From positions 62,001 to 126,000 of the forward strand of contig NZFL01000001.1 in NCBI GenBank assembly GCA_002690655.1: a DNA stretch of 64,000 bases, given 5' to 3'. The DNA comes from Pedosphaera sp. Its GTDB lineage: Bacteria; Verrucomicrobiota; Verrucomicrobiia; Limisphaerales; AAA164-E04. The position numbers and the translations under genes were made by a program. The notes under the pieces are model-generated. The model was not told the DNA's origin, did not search any database, and saw only the letters and a list, made by a program, of their open reading frames with translations. Within the stretch, counting starts at the first letter, position 1. Each line of letters starts with the position of its first letter. Of the stretch, positions 1 to 10,036 are shown in pieces.

Positions 1-196
1 AATGGAAGAATACGACCTCACAGCCCACGCCAACCGAGATGAGCTATTGAGCTTCGTGGGCAAGGTCGATCCCAAGATCGTGATTCTTGGACATGGAGAG
101 CCTGCCTCCAAAGAATGGTTCGCAGAACAGATCCGATCCAAATACCCAAATACAGAGGTTCGCACGACCAAGCCAGGTAATCCGCTGGAGTGCTGA
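1..196 (+). CDS. MBL-fold RNA/DNA nuclease family protein, C-terminal fragment
   Basis: This is the last part of a gene that enters from the left edge. The in-frame ATG at base 2 is most likely an internal methionine. The readable tail contains YDLTAHANRDELLSF and VILGHGEPASKEWFAEQI. These match the closing motifs of beta-CASP metallo-beta-lactamase exonucleases (SAHAD..ELL.., then .HGE......LA..L), where the histidines help bind zinc. The family processes RNA or DNA ends in the cytoplasm. The substrate cannot be told from 64 residues, and the catalytic HxHxDH motif lies outside the window. The family call is likely; the exact function is open. Confidence 0.6.
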   Translation, partial: MEEYDLTAHANRDELLSFVGKVDPKIVILGHGEPASKEWFAEQIRSKYPNTEVRTTKPGNPLEC

Positions 197-395
197 CGGC
201 CCAAGGTGCTTTCAACTTAAGGAATAGGTAACCCGTGAAATGTCAACGCGCTCCCTTTTGAGATGCCCGCGCCAAGCTCGCACGAATTGGCATCAGAAAG
301 TATCATCCTCACCTTAATTTTATTCAGTGGGCGCAACAAGGATCGGGAACGATCTGAGCTACCTTTGTGTTCCTGTAAATGCAGAGGATCTCTCT

Positions 396-1175
396 TCAGT
401 GACCTTCTTCTTCCAGTCGTCCGCAAGCCCATAACAATCCACGACCGACCGCAAGGATGAATGCCTTGTCGTGGAAGGTCGTATCATTATGTCCGTAGGT
501 CGTTCCGAAGATGCGCGCGCCTCCAAACTCATTCACCCACATGACCGGGTGCGCCTTGCCATCTCGTTCGCTGATGGAAATGGTGAGGGCCTGAGCTGTT
601 GGCCAGAGTTTTTCGACGATGTAAAGTTCGTCCTTGGGTGAAGTCCAATCTTCTGGAAAACCCTGCATGATGGGGTGATTGGGAGCGACTACCTGTACGG
701 GGTATTCACTTTGATGGTCATGACGACGACTGGTCACTCCAAGAAATTGACGCCAATCATCGAAGGGAGCGGCTCGATAAGTATGCATCGCGCAATGAAT
801 CACCACTCCGGGAACACCCGCTTTGTGGGCTTCAGTGATACTCTTCACATAAGCCTCGTCTTTGGTATTGGCAAAACATTCGTTGTGCACCACGACATCA
901 AACTTCTTGGCCCAATCTGGATCTTTGTAAAGATCAATTTGTGCCTGAGTACCACGGCCACCTTCATTGATGACGGTCCAAAGAATCTCTCCGTAAGGTG
1001 TTAAACCGTCTTTGAGCGCATCGGTCTGTGCCTTGTAGTTGTGACAGCATCCACCTGTGACGAGTAACGCTTTGATCGAAGTGTCATGGGACTCATGATG
1101 ATCAGCAAATGCAGAATGGGCTAAAACTGCGGATACCAGTGCTGCTGCACTCAACAAGACTCTGGGAAATTTCAT
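396..1175 (-). CDS. Secreted ThuA-domain protein
   Basis: A 259-residue protein with a clear signal peptide (charged start, hydrophobic core, cleavage near AHSAFA, about residue 24). The mature part is a single ThuA domain: LLVTGGCCHNY near its start, then a central VVHNECFAN block and VVIHCAMHTYR. The domain has a glutamine-amidotransferase-like fold and is linked to disaccharide (trehalose and related sugar) use in other bacteria. Many environmental paralogues have no proven reaction. It stands alone, about 120 bp downstream of the squalene/phytoene synthase gene on the same strand. A related ThuA domain occurs in this window at 37711-39051, fused to DUF1080. Confidence 0.8.
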   Translation of the reverse strand: MKFPRVLLSAAALVSAVLAHSAFADHHESHDTSIKALLVTGGCCHNYKAQTDALKDGLTPYGEILWTVINEGGRGTQAQIDLYKDPDWAKKFDVVVHNECFANTKDEAYVKSITEAHKAGVPGVVIHCAMHTYRAAPFDDWRQFLGVTSRRHDHQSEYPVQVVAPNHPIMQGFPEDWTSPKDELYIVEKLWPTAQALTISISERDGKAHPVMWVNEFGGARIFGTTYGHNDTTFHDKAFILAVGRGLLWACGRLEEEGH

Positions 1176-1295
1176 GGGTTAACCATGCAGAGTTCGTGAT
1201 GAAAAAACAAGCATCAAGACCCGGTCCACATCCCCATCGCATACATTGACCTCAAGACAACGCAGAAAGAGGAGCGTTTACTACCACCGCAGGAA

Positions 1296-2333
1296 TCACG
1301 GAGAACTTGTTTCAGCCTTATGCTCAGGCAGTTGATACTGCTCCAAGAACCGATTGTATAATCCATTCCATACGCTTGGAAAAGGACTCGAAACAATGGT
1401 TCGCAGCATGATTTCATAAACTTCACTCCGAGGAACTTTGGCAGGTTTGGACTGAGGTAAAGGTGGATTGGCCAATGGCTGCAGCGTACGAATACCTAGG
1501 AGAATGGGCCAGGAACAGGATAAACGCACCCGAATCCAGGATGATGGAAGAGCCTGAGTATAAGTCCATCCGTCGTTTAGACAATCCATCGCCAGCTTTA
1601 TGTGATCTTTCCAAAGAGAATTAAAAGCAGGATTATCGCCATTATTATGCTGAGGCGTCCAACCCGTGGGAGCCCATTTTTCTTTGGGAAGATAACAACG
1701 TCCCATAGATAAATCACCCTGAAAATCCCGTAGAATATTCACCATTTGCAGCCCCTGCCCGAACCTGATTCCAAGCCGCTCGAGTTCGTCCGGAGGCACG
1801 GAGGGGTTGCCCTTCAAATGAAGAAGACTTACGCGAGTCCAGAAAGCCCCCACGCAACCTGCAACACGATAAGCATAATCCATCAGTTCATCGGAAGTAT
1901 CCAAACTGATAATTCCTTCGCCTGTGCTGCTGTGAAATCTCTCCAGGTCAAGTTGCTGCCCAGAAATGATGATCCCGAGAACTTCCTGGATCAGAAGCCG
2001 ATTGTGGTCAGGTGTCTGGCGCAACAGATCAATGGCTTCGTGGCATACCCGCAGGAGTTCCGCCTCGCTGTCGTCCTGCTGATGTTTCTCCAGATCCTTC
2101 ATCACAGGCGCCGCGGCGGACTCGGATTGAATCGCATTGCCATAGGCACGCAATAATTCAAGTCGACGACTCGAGGGAACAAGCTCTGTATCTGCAATCG
2201 TGTCGGAAGCGCGTGCCAGCAGGTAAGCAAGCCCGATGGGTTCGCGCATGACCGACGGAAGCACGCGCAGTGTCAGATAGAAGGAGCGTGAAACACGGCT
2301 CAGTAAATCGGTTAATAATAATGAACGATCCAT
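1296..2333 (-). CDS. Squalene/phytoene synthase family protein
   Basis: A 345-residue head-to-head prenyl synthase. Both aspartate-rich motifs that bind Mg-diphosphate are visible: DTIAD at about residues 44-48, and NILRDFQGD with D203 and D207. The SRSFYLTLRVLP opening is typical of squalene/phytoene synthases of the trans-isoprenyl diphosphate synthase fold. Such enzymes join two farnesyl (or geranylgeranyl) diphosphates, giving squalene or presqualene diphosphate for hopanoids or phytoene for carotenoids. No hpn or crt partner is nearby, so the product cannot be chosen. It follows argH on the same strand with a 62-bp gap and may be cotranscribed with it. Confidence 0.85.
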   Translation of the reverse strand: MDRSLLLTDLLSRVSRSFYLTLRVLPSVMREPIGLAYLLARASDTIADTELVPSSRRLELLRAYGNAIQSESAAAPVMKDLEKHQQDDSEAELLRVCHEAIDLLRQTPDHNRLLIQEVLGIIISGQQLDLERFHSSTGEGIISLDTSDELMDYAYRVAGCVGAFWTRVSLLHLKGNPSVPPDELERLGIRFGQGLQMVNILRDFQGDLSMGRCYLPKEKWAPTGWTPQHNNGDNPAFNSLWKDHIKLAMDCLNDGWTYTQALPSSWIRVRLSCSWPILLGIRTLQPLANPPLPQSKPAKVPRSEVYEIMLRTIVSSPFPSVWNGLYNRFLEQYQLPEHKAETSSP

Positions 2334-2395
2334 CTCAATTGAAACTGGGCACTAAACATGAGTCATGCAATCTAATATCCATGACATTCCGGCGG

Positions 2396-3808
2396 CTAAC
2401 GCTTGAGACGTTTTTTCCAGAAAGTAAGCTGGCGTTTCACTTCCTTGATCCCTGGAGATCCAACCATCTGTCTACGTTCCATCGCACGCTCGGTACTGAA
2501 AACTTCAAGCGCCTGTCGAGTGAAGCGTTTGTCGATTTTTTTGAGTTCGGAGATCTTCAGCTTGTCAAGAGGACGCTCCAACGTTTCAGATAAAGCGACA
2601 ACAGCTCCCACCAAATGGTGGGCCTCCCTGAATGCCGCTCCCTGCTCAACCAACCAATCCGCTAAGTCTGTCGCCAGCAACGCAGGATCTTCAGCAGCAG
2701 CATTGCATACATCCTCCTGCACTTTGGTATGCGCTATCATCCCCGTCATGATGCGAACACAGGCTCGCAGGGTGTCTGCTGTATCAAATAATCGTTCCTT
2801 GTCTTCCTGAAGGTCACGATTGTAGGTCATTGGCAATCCCTTGAGCATGGTCAGCAAGGACACCAGATTGCCCACAACCCTTCCCGATTTACCGCGGGTC
2901 AACTCCGCCATATCAGGATTTTTCTTTTGAGGCATGAGGGAAGAGCCCGTGGTATATTCATCCGAAATCTGGATAAAATCAAATTCGGCACTCGACCATA
3001 GTATCAAATCCTCGGAAAGCCTGGATAAGTGCACAGCCGCCAATGCGGCCGCTGAACAAAACTCAACTATGTAATCTCGATCACTGACAGCATCCATGGA
3101 GTTACGTGTGATCTGAGGCTCATCATCGATGTCAACGAAGCCAAGCTCTTCTGCGACCATTTTACGATTCAGCTTCAAGGTCGAACCCGCCAGCGCTCCG
3201 CTACCCAGCGGGCAGACATTTACCCGCTCGAAGGCATCACGAAACCGGCCCTTGTCGCGATCCAGCATTTCCACATACGCCAGCAGATGGTGGGCCATGA
3301 ATACCGGTTGAGCACGCTGTAAATGGGTATAACCGGGGATCAATGTCTGCTTGTTTCGCTCTCCGAGTTTGGTCAGAGCCTGCTGCAGTGCATGCAACTC
3401 ACCCATCAAATCCACAATCTCTTCACGCATCCACATACGCATGTCAAGAGCAACTTGATCGTTGCGTGATCGAGCTGTGTGCAGCTTGGCTCCGGCGGGA
3501 AACCGCTTGGTCAACTCAGCTTCAATGTTCATGTGAACATCTTCCAATTCCGTCTTCCACTCGAAATTTCCATCTTCGATTTCCTCACCTATTTTTCCCA
3601 GACCTTCAATGATCTCTTCGAGCTCCTTTGCTGTCAAAATGCCTATCGATTTCAACATGCGTGCGTGCGCCATGGAACCGATGATATCATGTTTCCATAA
3701 TCGCCAGTCGTAGGAAACAGATTCTGAGAAAGCCATGACTTCAGCAGCCGGGCCCTTGGTGAAGCGTCCACTGCGACTGACTGTTTTGGATGGTTGAGTA
3801 GTGCTCAT
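2396..3808 (-). CDS. argH: Argininosuccinate lyase
   Basis: A 470-residue protein of normal length for ArgH. It splits argininosuccinate into arginine and fumarate, the last step of arginine synthesis, in the cytoplasm. The fumarase/aspartase superfamily signature GSSLMPQKKNPD is at about residues 288-299 and carries the catalytic serine loop. HTARSRNDQ (about 110-118) and GYTHLQRAQP (about 159-168) are the other two conserved active-site blocks. It starts only 3 bp after the stop of the flavin oxidoreductase gene, which suggests cotranscription. No argG lies in the window. Confidence 0.96.
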   Translation of the reverse strand: MSTTQPSKTVSRSGRFTKGPAAEVMAFSESVSYDWRLWKHDIIGSMAHARMLKSIGILTAKELEEIIEGLGKIGEEIEDGNFEWKTELEDVHMNIEAELTKRFPAGAKLHTARSRNDQVALDMRMWMREEIVDLMGELHALQQALTKLGERNKQTLIPGYTHLQRAQPVFMAHHLLAYVEMLDRDKGRFRDAFERVNVCPLGSGALAGSTLKLNRKMVAEELGFVDIDDEPQITRNSMDAVSDRDYIVEFCSAAALAAVHLSRLSEDLILWSSAEFDFIQISDEYTTGSSLMPQKKNPDMAELTRGKSGRVVGNLVSLLTMLKGLPMTYNRDLQEDKERLFDTADTLRACVRIMTGMIAHTKVQEDVCNAAAEDPALLATDLADWLVEQGAAFREAHHLVGAVVALSETLERPLDKLKISELKKIDKRFTRQALEVFSTERAMERRQMVGSPGIKEVKRQLTFWKKRLKR

Positions 3809-3811
3809 GAT

Positions 3812-5299
3812 TCAGGATCCAACGGACTTTTTAATGGTCTTAAGTTGAGTAAATTCAGGTTTCGTTTTGTAATGTTCATCGAGAGGATAACAACCGCTGA
3901 TCATTCCATTGCGTGGCGCAGTTGTGCAATCACTGAAGGTGCGACAGATCATTTTAGGAATTAATGTTCCCTTTGTAGTCGCATCAGCAAGGATGTCCGG
4001 ATAACTCAAGGTCATTCTTCCAAGGCCTACCATATCAGTCCATCCTTCACGCACATTATGCTGGGCCACATGAGGTAAATATTCCTGAAGATAGCTGTAG
4101 GCGGTACCTACGAACACCATGGATGCGGGGGCCTTGGATTTGATTTGCCGCACCACCTGGATCTGACGATCAACATCAATCAAAGGGTCGTGAGCAGGTT
4201 GATAACCGTCTGATGGAGGATAAGCCGCCGGCCGCTGAATATGCGGATTATAATAAGGCGAGCCCGCGCTCACATTGAGTATCTTGACTCCAAGAGATGC
4301 ACATAATTCAATAAACTGAAACGCCTCCGTAAGATCATACGCCTCAGGATGGTCTGGGTTCACACCAAAACCATATCGATAGGGCATACAATGGTCATGA
4401 GACTCTGGAATTCCCGGCCCCAGCTTACCCGGTTTGGACAGCTCAGGGTCGGGTCGAAATGGAACAAAATCAAACGCGCTCAAGCGCACTCCAATATCAA
4501 TATTATTTCCCGTGCTTCGAATCCCTTCGATGATCTCTCGCAGAATACGCGTCCTGTTTTCAAAAGAACCACCAAAGTCTCCCGGCCGAGTGAAAGCCCC
4601 GAGAAATTCATGCAGCAAATAACCGTGACAATGTTTGATATCTACAAAATCAGCGCCTGCATCTCTGGCCACTTGTGCTGCCTCAACGTATTTCACAATG
4701 AGGTCTCGGACGTCCTGGTCGGATAATATCTGATCGTCTGAGGTCACGTTGAATTTTTTGTCCAGAATGGGATGCCTGTAAGCAATACGTGATTCCCATC
4801 GCGTCTTGTCGTTTGGACGACAAAAACGACCAGAGTGTGTCAACTGAAACCCAATGACGAGGTCATCCGTATTGCCATAACGTTCATCGTGCGCCTTGGT
4901 CAGGGTATGGACCAGCGAGCCAAGACTCGCTTCCCGTCCTTTCTGAATGATCAGCTGGTTCGTGTTCGCACGACCATCGGGGCGAACGGCCATGGCTTCC
5001 CCTCCGTATATTAGTTTGGCGCCACTGACACCGAAACGATGCCACCGACGCACGACTTCTTCTGTGGGCTGACCCTCTGTGGTGCCATCCCAGCCTTCCA
5101 TTGGATGAATGGCCCAGCGGTTACCTATCGTCTTGCCATTGATGACCACGTTGTTGACGGGTTGTGTCAATGGCGAAGCAGTCCCGGCTTCCAGGTTATC
5201 GTCACAACGAATATCCAAGCCAAGTGACTGGACATGACTCCTGAAAGCCTCCGTTGTCTTGAGAGTCGGAATGCGAGTTATTTTAAAAGGTTCAGCCAT
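3812..5299 (-). CDS. NADH:flavin oxidoreductase (Old Yellow Enzyme family)
   Basis: A TIM-barrel FMN oxidoreductase. The ORF opens with MIISMAEPF; I prefer the second methionine (495 residues), and the longer ORF begins at 5311. The segment KHCHGYLLHEFL followed by RPGDFGG and SFENRTR is the conserved OYE / 2,4-dienoyl-CoA reductase active-site region. Near the C-terminus VGLGRMTLSYPDIL resembles the phosphate-binding end of the barrel. It lacks the iron-sulfur and second flavin domains of full 2,4-dienoyl-CoA reductases. The family reduces activated alkenes; the natural substrate is unknown. It sits between a GH88 hydrolase and argH. Confidence 0.85.
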   Translation of the reverse strand: MAEPFKITRIPTLKTTEAFRSHVQSLGLDIRCDDNLEAGTASPLTQPVNNVVINGKTIGNRWAIHPMEGWDGTTEGQPTEEVVRRWHRFGVSGAKLIYGGEAMAVRPDGRANTNQLIIQKGREASLGSLVHTLTKAHDERYGNTDDLVIGFQLTHSGRFCRPNDKTRWESRIAYRHPILDKKFNVTSDDQILSDQDVRDLIVKYVEAAQVARDAGADFVDIKHCHGYLLHEFLGAFTRPGDFGGSFENRTRILREIIEGIRSTGNNIDIGVRLSAFDFVPFRPDPELSKPGKLGPGIPESHDHCMPYRYGFGVNPDHPEAYDLTEAFQFIELCASLGVKILNVSAGSPYYNPHIQRPAAYPPSDGYQPAHDPLIDVDRQIQVVRQIKSKAPASMVFVGTAYSYLQEYLPHVAQHNVREGWTDMVGLGRMTLSYPDILADATTKGTLIPKMICRTFSDCTTAPRNGMISGCYPLDEHYKTKPEFTQLKTIKKSVGS

Positions 5300-5354
5300 G
5301 CTAATTATCAAAGATTCAGGTTATTGGATTTGAAGTCACCGCTGGTTGAATGCC

Positions 5355-6743
5355 TCAACCAAGACAACCGAAAAACGTCAAATATGGCTTTTTATTGGCA
5401 AGGCGATGCACCAGCAATGCCAACTCGCGAAGGTGATAATCCCCCCACATGGAACTTTCTCCACATGGAATCTTTTCGCCACGAGGGATATGATCCCAAC
5501 CATTGGGTCGATGATAGACCGAATGGAGAAGCAGTCCCTGATGCTTTTCATTGGTTGAAATGTAAGGCTCTTCCAGCAATGAGGAAGTAACCGTGAGCCC
5601 GGCTTGGTAATATCGCTTACCTTCGGATTTTTTTCCCTTGGATTGAAGGTATTTTCCAAGTCGAACCAACCCTTGAGCCGCGATGGCAGCCGCAGAGCTG
5701 TCCACGGGCTCCCAATCGTTGTACGGATCCGAGGCGTGGTCTAAATATTCACCCAGTCGATGTAAGTTTGGCGCTCCGGTATCCCACATGGGGATGCCGT
5801 CAGCACAAGTATTAGCCAGATAGAAGTCGGAACTCGCAGTTGCAGCCTTCAGCATCATGGCTTCGATGCTTTTGCGACCACCCAAAGGTCTGAGTTCCTT
5901 GTCAGAAATTATCTTTAGAAATTCAAGTTGCTCGGCGTAGCCACAGATGGCCCACGCCAATCCGCGCGTCCATGTACTGAAAGGGGAATACCCTTGCTGT
6001 GAATTCGGGCAGCGGTAATTGCCATCCTTCAGATTGAAGATACTTTCATGAGCGGTGCGACCTCGAATGTCGTAAAAATCACGCCCTTCACCGTAATACA
6101 CACCGTAGTCGGCCGTGCTTTGGGCGTGCTCGATGAGACGCTGCAATAACGAAACAGGCTGATCATTCTCAGCCATCAAAACATGACCCAGACGATGTGC
6201 CAGACCCAAAGCGCGCATGGATCGGATGGTATCAATAAAAAGAGAATGAGGACCATTGAATGAATGGACAAATCCTCCCCCCTTGGCTATGGGTGTCCAA
6301 CGCGAGGCCTGCACCGCACCCGACACTTTGAGTGCAAGCTCGTAAAAGTTGCGTTCGAATTCATTGTTTACAATGCGGTTTTCGCGTATCAGGCGCAATA
6401 AGTTGCCATAGGTTGAAACGTTGTTGAACCCATGATCATGCACCCCAATGTGGGAAACATGAGTCGCCATGCGCTGAACGGTCTGTGTACGACCTATCTT
6501 GAGAAATGACTTTTGGTTGGTGGCGTCGTATTGCAGAACTGCAGAACCAAACTGAAATCCTTGGGTCCACTCAGTCCAACCACGTGTCGCGTATTTGCCG
6601 CGTACGGTAAACACCGGCGTGCCCTGCGTAGATTTCCAGGTTTTTTCGATACTCAGGATCTTCTTCCCAGAAAGGTCGAACATACGCTCCAAAGCCGGAA
6701 CCATTTTCCCGGGCGTCAATTTTGTATCAATTTTAATGGCCAT
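5355..6743 (-). CDS. GH88-type unsaturated glycosyl hydrolase
   Basis: A 462-residue protein resembling glycoside hydrolase family 88/105, which removes unsaturated uronic acids left by polysaccharide lyases. Supporting segments are TWTRGLAWAICGYAEQLEFL in the middle of the protein, then WDTGAPN, DSSAAAIAAQGLVRLGKYL, and the terminal GESSMWGDYHLRELAL. These are characteristic of the (alpha/alpha)6 barrel of this clan. I see no obvious signal peptide, so it may act on imported oligosaccharides. It is first in a four-gene minus-strand run (GH88, OYE, argH, terpenoid synthase). The exact linkage attacked is not predictable. Confidence 0.75.
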   Translation of the reverse strand: MAIKIDTKLTPGKMVPALERMFDLSGKKILSIEKTWKSTQGTPVFTVRGKYATRGWTEWTQGFQFGSAVLQYDATNQKSFLKIGRTQTVQRMATHVSHIGVHDHGFNNVSTYGNLLRLIRENRIVNNEFERNFYELALKVSGAVQASRWTPIAKGGGFVHSFNGPHSLFIDTIRSMRALGLAHRLGHVLMAENDQPVSLLQRLIEHAQSTADYGVYYGEGRDFYDIRGRTAHESIFNLKDGNYRCPNSQQGYSPFSTWTRGLAWAICGYAEQLEFLKIISDKELRPLGGRKSIEAMMLKAATASSDFYLANTCADGIPMWDTGAPNLHRLGEYLDHASDPYNDWEPVDSSAAAIAAQGLVRLGKYLQSKGKKSEGKRYYQAGLTVTSSLLEEPYISTNEKHQGLLLHSVYHRPNGWDHIPRGEKIPCGESSMWGDYHLRELALLVHRLANKKPYLTFFGCLG

Positions 6744-6879
6744 AATCTCAAGCTGTACGAATCAATCATTAACAGGCTCCCTGCATCAAATACTGGTGGA
6801 TCACTCAACGAAGTAGCTTGCAACGCGATCAAACTAGCGAGAAACGCTCAAAGCGTCACCAAAGTTTTTTGAATTACGC

Positions 6880-9800
6880 TTATCGGCGAGGCAGGAAAGC
6901 CATGGAAGTCTGCAAGGAAAAATGACAAACGCAACCAGCACTGGCTTCCGGAATCATCACCAAACCTCCAGCAGGAATGATATTGATCCAACACCCAGTC
7001 CGACTGGGTGAAAGTTTGATGGATGATTCACCCGAGGCCAGATTTTCCGATAAGTCGAGAACCGTTGGATTAGTCGCTCTAAAAAACAGACAATCTCCTC
7101 CTGCGGAGAGTGTCCCACAACTATGTCCAGGGCGATCAAGAAACCATGGATCATTCGATTGAAACGAGGCAACCGGCACTCCAGTTTCCAATTGGTAAAT
7201 CACTGGCTCGGTAATCAAAAGGTCCTTCATGATCACCGGATGGTGGACCTGCTCTCCATGAAACATCTGACCGGGTTTGCCTTTTTCATGGAAAGCTTCC
7301 CAATTCAAGGATCCAGATGAATGATCAAAGCAAGCCACGCTGTAAGTCGTATCGTTCCTGGCATCACCATGAGATCCACATGCGATCAATCGATTTTCGT
7401 ATGCCTGCAGGTAGAGGATGTTTCTGGATTTCAAAATGGATATCGGAAGAGGCTTCCTCCATAGCACCCTGCCAGTCTCACAGGAAAGCGTTACAAGTGA
7501 AACGGGCCCATCCATAAGGTCCTTTAATGTGATCCTACCGCCGTTATCGGCCAGAGCCGATGGACTTCGGCTTTCTACAAAAGAAACTCTATCCTTCGAA
7601 AGCGTGAATGAAGCATTTAAAAGCACGCCACCCTGATATACCCATTGGTCTTTCGGCTCATTGATTGACATTCCAAACAGTGCTTCACTCGTGACGAGAG
7701 GCTGGTTATTTCGATAGTCTGAGTCAATCTGCTGATAACCGGGAGTGGTTCGGGAGGCGGTTTCTTTCTGGATGGATCCGATGAGTCGATCTTTTTGGAT
7801 GACGGTGTAACCCCAATGCTTGCCGACTGGATTCCCAGGTATATCAAAGGATTCAAGTCGTTTGCCCGATAAGGCATCAAGCACATCACAAGCATCATTG
7901 ACAGCAATTGCCAGGCGACCTGAATTCAGACTCATGTAGCCAGTGTCATATGGCATGGAATATCGTTGAGAGCGTTCGAGCTTCCTGGACCAGAGTTCGG
8001 TTCCGTTGTAAGGATCCACGCCCACGAGGACGTTTTCCCCTGGCACGATGAGCATGCCATTTTCATAGAGAGGCGCCGAGCCACGCAAGTGGCGGTCGAC
8101 CATTTGCTGAGGCCCTGGCCCCCCGAACCATTGCAGACTCATTTCCTGCCTTATCCACTCATCACCACTGTGACTGGTGTTTCCCGGATTTCCATAGAGG
8201 TGCGTCCAACTGCCTTCACCCGGAAGGGCTCCCCGCCGATACAAGACGTCACCTCCGAATGACCTCAGCTCGCCTCCGTGCGGACGGAGCACTCGGCTGA
8301 CGGCTTCTTCAGAATACAACTTTCTAGCGTTGCCTGATAAGTAGATCACATTGGCTAGATAGTCGGTAAAGGGTAAATTTTCAGAAGCCACACAATGAGC
8401 GGTGATACGCGGGCCGTAAGATCCCATGCGCATGAGTCGCTTTCTGAGCTTTTGGATCTGTTCCGGATCAGGGTCTATGACCAGCAACTGCCGGGTTGCA
8501 CGATCCATCATGTGCGCAAGCTGATCTTGCGTAGGGATGCCCAGCACCAATGCATACCCTTGACTCTTCCAATCAACGGCAGGGCGTGGTTGAGCCATGG
8601 ATTGAATGGGAAGTTTCAGTGAATCAGGTAAGCCATAACAGAGAATATTTCCGCGCTCATTGCTGATGACGATCGAGTTCTCACTCAAGGCCATTCCGAG
8701 AGGTGTCCCCTCACAGGAATAACTTGCCTCGATCATCCCTGTGTCCAATCGGTAGAGGTTCACCCCGTTTTTGAAACCCGTGACCAGGTAAGTGCTTGTT
8801 GCCATCAGGACACTGCATTCACCAATCTCTTTTTTGAAGCGCACGCAATCGGACAGATCCAGCCGAGCGTCCTCCAGTGTCTTGGAAACGTTCAATATGG
8901 ACAGTCTCAGAGACTCCTCCTTGGAACTGGAGGGAGCAGTTTTTAATTCACTGCGCAGTGCATTTAATTTCACCTCACAATCTTTGATCTTTCGATTGGT
9001 CTTAAAAAATCGGACCCGGTCAAGCACTGTTACAAATGGAGACTGATAGAAAACCGAGTATTGGGGTGTTACCGCTAATTGAGTCCCGCGTATTTCAACA
9101 ATCCGCTCAGTAGATCGTGTATCAGAAACGCTCAATGTTCCATCATTGCCACGTCCTGCAATCAATGCTTCATCCGCCACCACCGAGAATGTTCCCCCAA
9201 CACCAGTAAAACGCTTGATGAAGGAACCATCTTTCAAATCCAGTGCAATTGGGTTACCCCGACCGGTAGGTATGTAGAGATGCCCAGTGGACGCGACAAG
9301 GTAACCTTGGGGAGAATCTGTCATCTTTTGGCGCCAAACCTCCTTCCCCTGGTCAATGCTCAAGGCAAATGCGACTGCTCCTTGCTGAGGGAATAATCCG
9401 GCAGTGGCAAACACAATACCATTTTTTACCACACAGCCTGTTCTAATTGGCCACGAAGAAATAATGCGGCCATTACCGGGAACGCGGCGATCTTCTTGGA
9501 AAATGCGACGACTCCATAAAAGATGACCCTTATCAGCGTTCAAACAATAAACACTGCCATCATCACTTCCGAAGAATAAACGATCGTCTGCATAGAATGG
9601 CGCATATCGAATGGGGCCATCGGTGCAAAAAGTCCAAAGCACCCGTCCTGAAGTCGCCTCTAGACAATAAAGGTGGTCATCCGCAGACGAACCAAAGTAG
9701 ATCTTTCCCTGCACTATGATGGGTTGGAAAGTCGCATCGTCTGTTACCCGTGGCATGATGGAATCCAATCTCTGCCAATAACTACGGCGGGCAGCTTGGG

Positions 9801-9993
9801 GCCAGGCAGGTTGAGGTGCTTTCGCTTGATTGAAGGACCAGAGCAGTTTCATATCATGTCTCAGATCCACATCCACAAAACCGGTTCTTGCGCTGTCAGC
9901 CCGATATGCAGGCCATTCTGCGAGTAGGCCGGTCGGTGAGAACATCCACAAAAGGGCCAGGAGGAAAGCAAACTTTGGAGTGAGGGATTTCAT
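6880..9993 (-). CDS. Secreted two-propeller PQQ-like protein with methyltransferase-like insert
   Basis: A 1037-residue exported protein: signal peptide to about residue 25, then an N-terminal PQQ-like beta-propeller (repeats such as YCLEATSGRVLWTF and YCLNADKGHLLWSRR). Next is a segment of about 110 residues resembling a degenerate class I SAM methyltransferase (GYALVLG, then LLVIDPDPEQIQKLRKRL, then AHCVASENLPFTDYLANVIYLSG). A second propeller follows (VLVGVDPYNGTELWSRKL and GRVLWRKPL). The usual glycine-rich SAM loop is weak, so methyl transfer is not assured. No quinoprotein dehydrogenase active site was recognised. Its role may be scaffold or binding in the periplasm. It stands alone on the minus strand. 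Confidence 0.75.
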   Translation of the reverse strand: MKSLTPKFAFLLALLWMFSPTGLLAEWPAYRADSARTGFVDVDLRHDMKLLWSFNQAKAPQPAWPQAARRSYWQRLDSIMPRVTDDATFQPIIVQGKIYFGSSADDHLYCLEATSGRVLWTFCTDGPIRYAPFYADDRLFFGSDDGSVYCLNADKGHLLWSRRIFQEDRRVPGNGRIISSWPIRTGCVVKNGIVFATAGLFPQQGAVAFALSIDQGKEVWRQKMTDSPQGYLVASTGHLYIPTGRGNPIALDLKDGSFIKRFTGVGGTFSVVADEALIAGRGNDGTLSVSDTRSTERIVEIRGTQLAVTPQYSVFYQSPFVTVLDRVRFFKTNRKIKDCEVKLNALRSELKTAPSSSKEESLRLSILNVSKTLEDARLDLSDCVRFKKEIGECSVLMATSTYLVTGFKNGVNLYRLDTGMIEASYSCEGTPLGMALSENSIVISNERGNILCYGLPDSLKLPIQSMAQPRPAVDWKSQGYALVLGIPTQDQLAHMMDRATRQLLVIDPDPEQIQKLRKRLMRMGSYGPRITAHCVASENLPFTDYLANVIYLSGNARKLYSEEAVSRVLRPHGGELRSFGGDVLYRRGALPGEGSWTHLYGNPGNTSHSGDEWIRQEMSLQWFGGPGPQQMVDRHLRGSAPLYENGMLIVPGENVLVGVDPYNGTELWSRKLERSQRYSMPYDTGYMSLNSGRLAIAVNDACDVLDALSGKRLESFDIPGNPVGKHWGYTVIQKDRLIGSIQKETASRTTPGYQQIDSDYRNNQPLVTSEALFGMSINEPKDQWVYQGGVLLNASFTLSKDRVSFVESRSPSALADNGGRITLKDLMDGPVSLVTLSCETGRVLWRKPLPISILKSRNILYLQAYENRLIACGSHGDARNDTTYSVACFDHSSGSLNWEAFHEKGKPGQMFHGEQVHHPVIMKDLLITEPVIYQLETGVPVASFQSNDPWFLDRPGHSCGTLSAGGDCLFFRATNPTVLDLSENLASGESSIKLSPSRTGCWINIIPAGGLVMIPEASAGCVCHFSLQTSMAFLPRR

Positions 9994-10036
9994 GGCTGAA
10001 CCGGATGCTACGTATTTTTAACTGAATTAAAAAATA

